From: JASFTV01 sp050050615
Lineage (GTDB): Bacteria > Desulfobacterota > DSM-4660 > Desulfatiglandales > HGW-15
Length of the DNA: 10,571 nucleotides
Assembly (NCBI GenBank): GCA_050050615.1
Contig: JASFTV010000101.1
Coordinates: 1 to 10,571, forward strand
Reading direction: 5' to 3'
The notes below the pieces were generated by a model. That model made no database searches. It saw only the letters and a list, made by a program, of their open reading frames with translations, and was not told the origin of the DNA. Shown here piece after piece: positions 6,345 to 10,571 of this stretch. How positions within the stretch are numbered: position 1 is the first letter of the stretch; the number at the start of each line of letters is the position of its first letter. Position numbers and translations under genes: made by a program.

Positions 6345-7640
6345 ATGAGAGCTTTTTATGTAGCATATGTCGTCTTCACCTCCATCGTTTTCATCATGAT
6401 CTTCCCCTTTTTTTGGGTCTATACTCGCCTTGGCGGACGTTACCGAATGGGGCTGCGAGAACGCTTGGGCTTTGTGCCTCTAGCCCTGACGCATGGTCTG
6501 AAAGGGAGCGCCCGCATCTGGGTCCATGCTGTTTCCCTGGGTGAGGTCAAAGTGGCGGTTGCTATCATAGAGTCGCTGAGGCGGCAGATACCAGGCTGCT
6601 GGGTCATGCTATCGACGACCACTGAACACGGCAGGCACCTTGCGCAACAGACATTTGGAGAAGATGTCCCTGTTTTCTATGCCCCAATAGACCATGTTTT
6701 CTCAGTCAGAAAGGCGCTCAAGCGGGCAAGGCCGGATGTCATGGTTTTTCTGGAGACTGAAATCTGGCCTGCCTGGCTTGTGGAGGCCCATCGGATGGGC
6801 ATCAAGACCGCTCTCATTAATGGCCGAATTTCCCCGAGATCCATTGGAAGGTATCTGAAATTCCGGCCTTTTTTTCGGCAAATCTTGGAAGGGGTTGAGG
6901 CTTTCAGTATGATCCTGGAGGAAGATGCAAGCCGGATTAGGGACATGGGCGCTGAAACGTGCAAGATCGAAACGAACGGCAACGCCAAGTATGACCTGCT
7001 GGTGACTCAGGCAGATCCGGTCATGGAAGCAGAGATGCGCCGCATCTTGAGTCTTCAACCCTCCCAGAGGGTTTTCGTGGCAGGGAGCACCAGGGAGGGT
7101 GAGGAGGCCATGGTGTTGGATGTTTATGAAAAGATTCTTGATCAATTTCCGGACACAATCCTGGTCATAGCTCCCCGGCACATTGATCGAACGCCTGCCA
7201 TCGAAGCCCTTCTCAAGAGCCGTGGCTTTGGGTATCAATTGCGAACCGAGTTTGAAAGGCCTGGCACCAAGCGTGAGGAGCGCGTGGTTATCATGAACAC
7301 CTTCGGAGAACTTTTTAAGCTTTACAGCGTTGGAACCATCAATTTCTGCGGTGCCAGCCTCGTCCCGCTGGGCGGACAGAATCCCCTTGAACCCGCGGCC
7401 TGGGGAAAGGCCGTCTTCTACGGACCTTCCATGGAGGATTTCCTGGATGCAAAAGCACTTTTGGAGGAGGCAGGTGCCGGGATACCTGTTTCGAGTCCTG
7501 CGATGTTGGCTGAAAAGGCGATCAAGCTTCTAAGCGATACCAAGACGTTAGAGGCCCATGGTGCCAGGGCGCGGGAAGCCGTCATTAAGAATCAAAGGGC
7601 TGCGGAAAAACATGCCGGCGTTGTAGCACGGTTAGTTTGA
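6345..7640 (+). CDS. waaA: 3-deoxy-D-manno-octulosonic acid (Kdo) transferase
   Basis: A GT30-family glycosyltransferase that moves Kdo from CMP-Kdo onto lipid A precursor, at the cytoplasmic face of the inner membrane. Numbering from the ATG at 6345 (431 residues): one N-terminal membrane anchor at about 5-25, GLRERLGF (36-43), WVHAVSLGEVK (59-69) with the catalytic glutamate in GEV, ETEIWPAW (137-144), NGRIS (159-163), GNAKYD (212-217), and in the nucleotide-sugar domain AGSTREGEE (246-254), APRH (276-279) and LVPLGGQNPLEP (339-350). Most WaaA have GGHNPLEP, so glutamine replaces histidine. The frame extends upstream to a TTG at 6309, adding 12 residues, but neither start has a strong ribosome site; the ATG gives the usual family N-terminus. 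It marks the host as lipopolysaccharide-bearing. The next gene follows after 55 bases. Confidence 0.93.
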   Translation: MRAFYVAYVVFTSIVFIMIFPFFWVYTRLGGRYRMGLRERLGFVPLALTHGLKGSARIWVHAVSLGEVKVAVAIIESLRRQIPGCWVMLSTTTEHGRHLAQQTFGEDVPVFYAPIDHVFSVRKALKRARPDVMVFLETEIWPAWLVEAHRMGIKTALINGRISPRSIGRYLKFRPFFRQILEGVEAFSMILEEDASRIRDMGAETCKIETNGNAKYDLLVTQADPVMEAEMRRILSLQPSQRVFVAGSTREGEEAMVLDVYEKILDQFPDTILVIAPRHIDRTPAIEALLKSRGFGYQLRTEFERPGTKREERVVIMNTFGELFKLYSVGTINFCGASLVPLGGQNPLEPAAWGKAVFYGPSMEDFLDAKALLEEAGAGIPVSSPAMLAEKAIKLLSDTKTLEAHGARAREAVIKNQRAAEKHAGVVARLV

Positions 7641-7695
7641 AAATGAGTCCATCCGAAATCACAAATTCTAAATAATCTTGAGAGGAGTTTGATCC

Positions 7696-8934
7696 ATGCC
7701 TATTGATCGGAAAGTGATTACAGAAATGTATAACAGCCTCTCTCAGAAGGTTAAAAGCAAATTGAAACATGCCGTAGGGCAGATCGTTAGGGCTAAGGAG
7801 AAAGGAGGCAAGGTGGTGGCCGTTTTGGGTAGTGGCCCAAATATTCACGAGGGCGTGACCACACTGGTCGCAGAGCTTATGCACAAAGGCATCATCGATG
7901 GCGTTTCGACCAGCTCTGCCGTCATTAACCACGAGATGGCGGGTACATTGGAAAAAGTAAAACGATTTGACGGTATTTCTTTTGGGTTTGATCGGGACAA
8001 ACTCCCGTCCGACGGTTTCTTTGAGGTCAGTCTTATTTCCACAGCATGGCTGGAGGAATTTCAGCGCGAGATTCCTATTGACATGGGCCTTTACCGCCGG
8101 ATGCGTCGTGCTAAAGGGGACATTGTGATTAAGGTGGCTGGAAACATCGCATATCCGACCGGGCTTCGCACAGAACGACTGGCCCGCGATGTCCTCGCCC
8201 TGGCAAAACGCGGCGGCGCGCCTTTTGAACAGATCGCTGGCTACGGTGCTGATCACCTCACCATGATTGGCGCAGGGGCTGAGCGCAATATTCCGGTCTT
8301 GGTTACCGTACCCCAGTTGGTGGGAGGAGGAGAAGTTGGCCTCGCTATTGGTGATTCAATACCCATTTCGGAGCGCTGTCAGCGAATGGCGAGGCTTCTT
8401 GACAGTGCAGATGTGATCATACAATCCGCTCTTGCTCTAGCGCAAGAGGTGCATGACGGTCCTTTCGAACGATTTACTGGCCATGGGATATGGACCGATT
8501 GGGAAGGGGGATGGACCTACTCCCTTGCAAAGAAGGGAGTTGTGCGTATCGACTTGGATCGCAATTTGGAGAAGGCATGGGAGCTGGAACGAAAGTCGAA
8601 AACGGTCACTGATGCGATCCACAAAGGACTCCCGAAAACCAAATCCATGCGCACGCCCTTTCGGATGGAAATGTCCGGATTTTCAAGGATTCCGGGCAGC
8701 CTGCCGATTATCGGGGATATCGGCCAAATATGGCCTGTCATAGCGACCCTGGTGGCAGAGGCCCTTGACGTGGATCTTGAGTTTATGAGTTACAAGCAGT
8801 CACTGCCGGCAGGCCAAGAAGTTCGTGAGTGGATCGTGAAACACGTGCAGCCCGTAAATAGAGGGATGATGCTTGAAGCAGATAAAAAACTGAGTCTTCC
8901 CCACCCAACCTATGCGACCCTGAAAGGAACCTGA
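7696..8934 (+). CDS. Uncharacterised protein, possible DHS-like Rossmann fold
   Basis: I do not recognise this 412-residue protein with certainty. It appears soluble, with no signal peptide or membrane segment. Residues 39-85 (KVVAVLGSGPNIHEG, then MHKGIIDGVSTSSAVINHEMAG) resemble the opening of deoxyhypusine-synthase-like NAD-binding folds and of the LOR/SDH-type ornithine cyclodeaminase family, which have a similar G-x-VD-x-hydrophobic stretch ending in HD/HE. Residues 198-250 (NIPVLVTVPQLVGGGEVGLAIGD followed by ADVIIQSALALAQEVHDGPF) and VVRIDLDRN (282-290) fit a second half of the same fold. These are remembered pattern likenesses, not alignments. The deoxyhypusine synthase active-site lysine motif is not visible. 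AGGAG lies 9 bases before the ATG. It is 55 bases after waaA in the same direction, so cotranscription is likely, but a role in lipopolysaccharide is not implied by the sequence. Confidence 0.75.
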   Translation: MPIDRKVITEMYNSLSQKVKSKLKHAVGQIVRAKEKGGKVVAVLGSGPNIHEGVTTLVAELMHKGIIDGVSTSSAVINHEMAGTLEKVKRFDGISFGFDRDKLPSDGFFEVSLISTAWLEEFQREIPIDMGLYRRMRRAKGDIVIKVAGNIAYPTGLRTERLARDVLALAKRGGAPFEQIAGYGADHLTMIGAGAERNIPVLVTVPQLVGGGEVGLAIGDSIPISERCQRMARLLDSADVIIQSALALAQEVHDGPFERFTGHGIWTDWEGGWTYSLAKKGVVRIDLDRNLEKAWELERKSKTVTDAIHKGLPKTKSMRTPFRMEMSGFSRIPGSLPIIGDIGQIWPVIATLVAEALDVDLEFMSYKQSLPAGQEVREWIVKHVQPVNRGMMLEADKKLSLPHPTYATLKGT

Positions 8935-9050
8935 GGCTCAAGCGTTTCACCTTTTGCCTGGTCGTTCAACCGCCTTTTGATCTTCACTTGCGCCCCTCAC
9001 CCGGTTCTTGACGCAGACAGGCCGTCATCCTGGCCGGGTAGAGATGAGAT

Positions 9051-10337
9051 TTATGGGTACTCTCCTCCATTGAAGTACCCTTTGGGTATGACTACGATGC
9101 CCCGGGGCGTCACGGTAAAGCGTTTGCGATCCTCTCTTGGTTCATAGCCGATCTCCGTATTGGGCGGGATGATGTTGCGTTTGTCAATAATTGCCTTCTT
9201 GATTTTGCAGTGGCGGTCCACCACCACACCGGCGGAAATCACGGACTCATCCACGGTAGCCCAACTTCTGACCACCACATCATAGGCGAGCACGGAATTG
9301 CGGACGATCCCGCTGACAATACAGCCGGGAGCCACGAGTGAGTCCAGGGCCTTGCCCACGCGAAACCGTTCAGGGCGCTCGTTGCTGAAGATGAATTTTG
9401 CGGGTGGGGCCAAGATCTGGTGGGTGTGGATGGGCCACTTGACCCCGTAAAGGTTGAAGTAGGGATCCACGCCGGTGAGATCCATGTTCGCATTCCAGTA
9501 GGCATCCAGGGTTCCCACATCCCGCCAGTATGAGGAATCCCGAGTGCATGGGTCCAGGCGTGGTTCACGTTCCCCCTTTTCCGAGGTGACGAAGATATAG
9601 TCCTGGATGCGGTTGAACTGGCCATAGGGATACGCATAGACTCGATGGGAATCTAGCATATAGGGTATAATATCGCGACCGAAATCATCCTTGCTGCTGG
9701 ACTCAAGAATATCCATGAGGGTTTCTGTTCGAAATATGTAGATTCCCATGGAGGCGAGCACGTGCTTGGGGTCTCCGGGAATGGTCTTCACCTTTTCTTT
9801 AGGCTTTTCCCGGAAAGCGCTAATGCGAAAGTCCTCATCAACTTCTGCGACTCCGACCTGATGGGCGAGATCTTTGTCTACCTCCAAGAGGGAGATGGTG
9901 AGATCCGCCTCTTTGTCCTGATGGTAACCGAGGAAAAGGCTGTAGTCCATCTTATAGATATGATCCCCTGAAAGGATCAGAATGTTGGAAGGCTTATAAC
10001 GCTCGATGAGGTAGAGGTTGTGGCGAATGGAATCGGCTGTGCCCCTATACCACTCGAAGCCTATGCGCTGCTGGGGTGGAACAATTTTCAGGAAGTGACC
10101 CATCTTGTGACTGAAGATGTTCCAGCCTTCTTCCAGGTGATCCGTCAGAGACTGGGACTTATATTGTGGCAAAACAATGATCTTGTAGATCTGGGAATTC
10201 ACACAATTGCTCAACGTGAAATCAATAAGGCGATAGACACCACCGAAAGGAACAGCCGGTTTGGTGCGGTCCCGGGTAAGAGGCATGAGCCTCTCGCCCC
10301 TGCCGCCAGCCATGACAAAAGCCAGGGTATCTTTCAT
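9051..10337 (-). CDS. glgC: Glucose-1-phosphate adenylyltransferase (ADP-glucose pyrophosphorylase)
   Basis: A 428-residue enzyme that makes ADP-glucose from glucose-1-phosphate and ATP, the committed step of bacterial glycogen synthesis. The N-terminal nucleotidyltransferase domain shows AGGRGERL (10-17), TKPAVPFGGVYRLIDF (25-40), RGTADSIRHNLY (98-109), GDHIYKMDY (124-132) with the catalytic aspartate, FREKPK (175-180) with the glucose-phosphate-binding lysine, and ASMGIYIF (195-202). YWRDVGTLDAYW follows near 270. The C-terminal part (about 320-415) has the hydrophobic periodicity of the left-handed beta helix. The length is close to the E. coli enzyme (431). The start fits the family, although the ribosome site is weak (a GGG 8 bases upstream). 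No other glg gene is in the window. It converges with the 412-residue gene, leaving 116 bases between them. Confidence 0.97.
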   Translation of the reverse strand: MKDTLAFVMAGGRGERLMPLTRDRTKPAVPFGGVYRLIDFTLSNCVNSQIYKIIVLPQYKSQSLTDHLEEGWNIFSHKMGHFLKIVPPQQRIGFEWYRGTADSIRHNLYLIERYKPSNILILSGDHIYKMDYSLFLGYHQDKEADLTISLLEVDKDLAHQVGVAEVDEDFRISAFREKPKEKVKTIPGDPKHVLASMGIYIFRTETLMDILESSSKDDFGRDIIPYMLDSHRVYAYPYGQFNRIQDYIFVTSEKGEREPRLDPCTRDSSYWRDVGTLDAYWNANMDLTGVDPYFNLYGVKWPIHTHQILAPPAKFIFSNERPERFRVGKALDSLVAPGCIVSGIVRNSVLAYDVVVRSWATVDESVISAGVVVDRHCKIKKAIIDKRNIIPPNTEIGYEPREDRKRFTVTPRGIVVIPKGYFNGGEYP

Positions 10338-10498
10338 ATTATTAACCCATTTCCTAAGGTTTTGAGTCCAGCTTACAGGAGTGGTTTAAGTGGAATTAAA
10401 CGTCGCTGCGTCTCTTTCAACCAGATGGCCCTCAACAGCGTTATCAATTCTAAGCTCTGAAAGGCCAATATGAATGGAATAGCACCTGATATAATTTG

Positions 10499-10526
10499 AT
10501 TATAGACACAAAAGAGCTGGTGTCAA
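10499..10526 (-). promoter_or_regulatory. Perfect-consensus sigma-70 promoter for glgC
   Basis: On the minus strand TTGACA (10526-10521), a 16-base spacer and TATAAT (10504-10499): both boxes match consensus exactly. Transcription would begin near 10492 and run toward glgC, giving an untranslated leader of about 155 bases. I see no clear riboswitch or terminator in that leader. The strong promoter with a weak ribosome site suggests control after initiation, but that is inference. Confidence 0.7.
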
Positions 10527-10571
10527 GTTGCCTGGGGGGAGATTTGCATGTGCTCGAAAACAGTGTTCTAA

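Noticed and set aside
6702..7238. 178-residue minus-strand frame antisense to waaA
   Set aside because: The plus strand is unmistakably WaaA in this stretch; this is a shadow.
7585..8256. 223-residue minus-strand frame antisense to the 412-residue gene
   Set aside because: It overlaps a better supported gene with a good ribosome site, spans the waaA end, and has no recognisable motif.
8999..9039. ACCCGG / CCGGGT pair as a terminator between the convergent genes
   Set aside because: Only 6 base pairs with a 29-base loop and no T-run on either strand; not enough to call a terminator.
10342..10350. Minimal ATG-GGT-TAA frame just upstream of glgC on the minus strand
   Set aside because: AGGA is only about 2 bases from this ATG, too close for normal initiation; likely chance.

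Overview
The window looks like chromosome from a Gram-negative anaerobic bacterium. A Desulfobacterota (former Deltaproteobacteria) relative is the best guess. The reasons are a Kdo transferase (so a lipopolysaccharide outer membrane), a TRAP transporter beside an acyl/aryl-CoA ligase, a stand-alone IMP cyclohydrolase, and intergenic spaces full of small palindromic repeats. The taxonomic guess is inference; no rRNA or other marker gene is present.

Layout. Positions 1-390 hold no gene but two palindromic repeat elements. Positions 391-4710, minus strand, form one probable operon transcribed dctP - dctQ - dctM - CoA ligase: a three-part TRAP transporter followed by a phenylacetate-CoA ligase-like enzyme. 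dctQ and dctM overlap by 4 bases, and a perfect 23-base palindrome sits between dctP and dctQ. Positions 4711-5521 are noncoding: the dctP promoter and leader, then a cluster of repeat elements. A 198-residue IMP cyclohydrolase (purH N-terminal half only) lies at 5522-6118 on the minus strand. It is divergent from waaA (6345-7640, plus), which is followed after 55 bases by an unrecognised 412-residue protein (7696-8934, plus). glgC (9051-10337, minus) converges on that gene and has a perfect consensus sigma-70 promoter at 10499-10526.

How the genes may work together. The TRAP system probably brings a carboxylate, plausibly aromatic, into the cell and the ligase charges it with CoA for catabolism. 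The rest is housekeeping: purine synthesis, lipopolysaccharide inner core and glycogen synthesis. The most open questions are the substrate of the transporter-ligase operon, the function of the 412-residue protein next to waaA, and the origin of the repeat clusters. I see no CRISPR array, tRNA, rRNA, integrase, transposase or phage gene.
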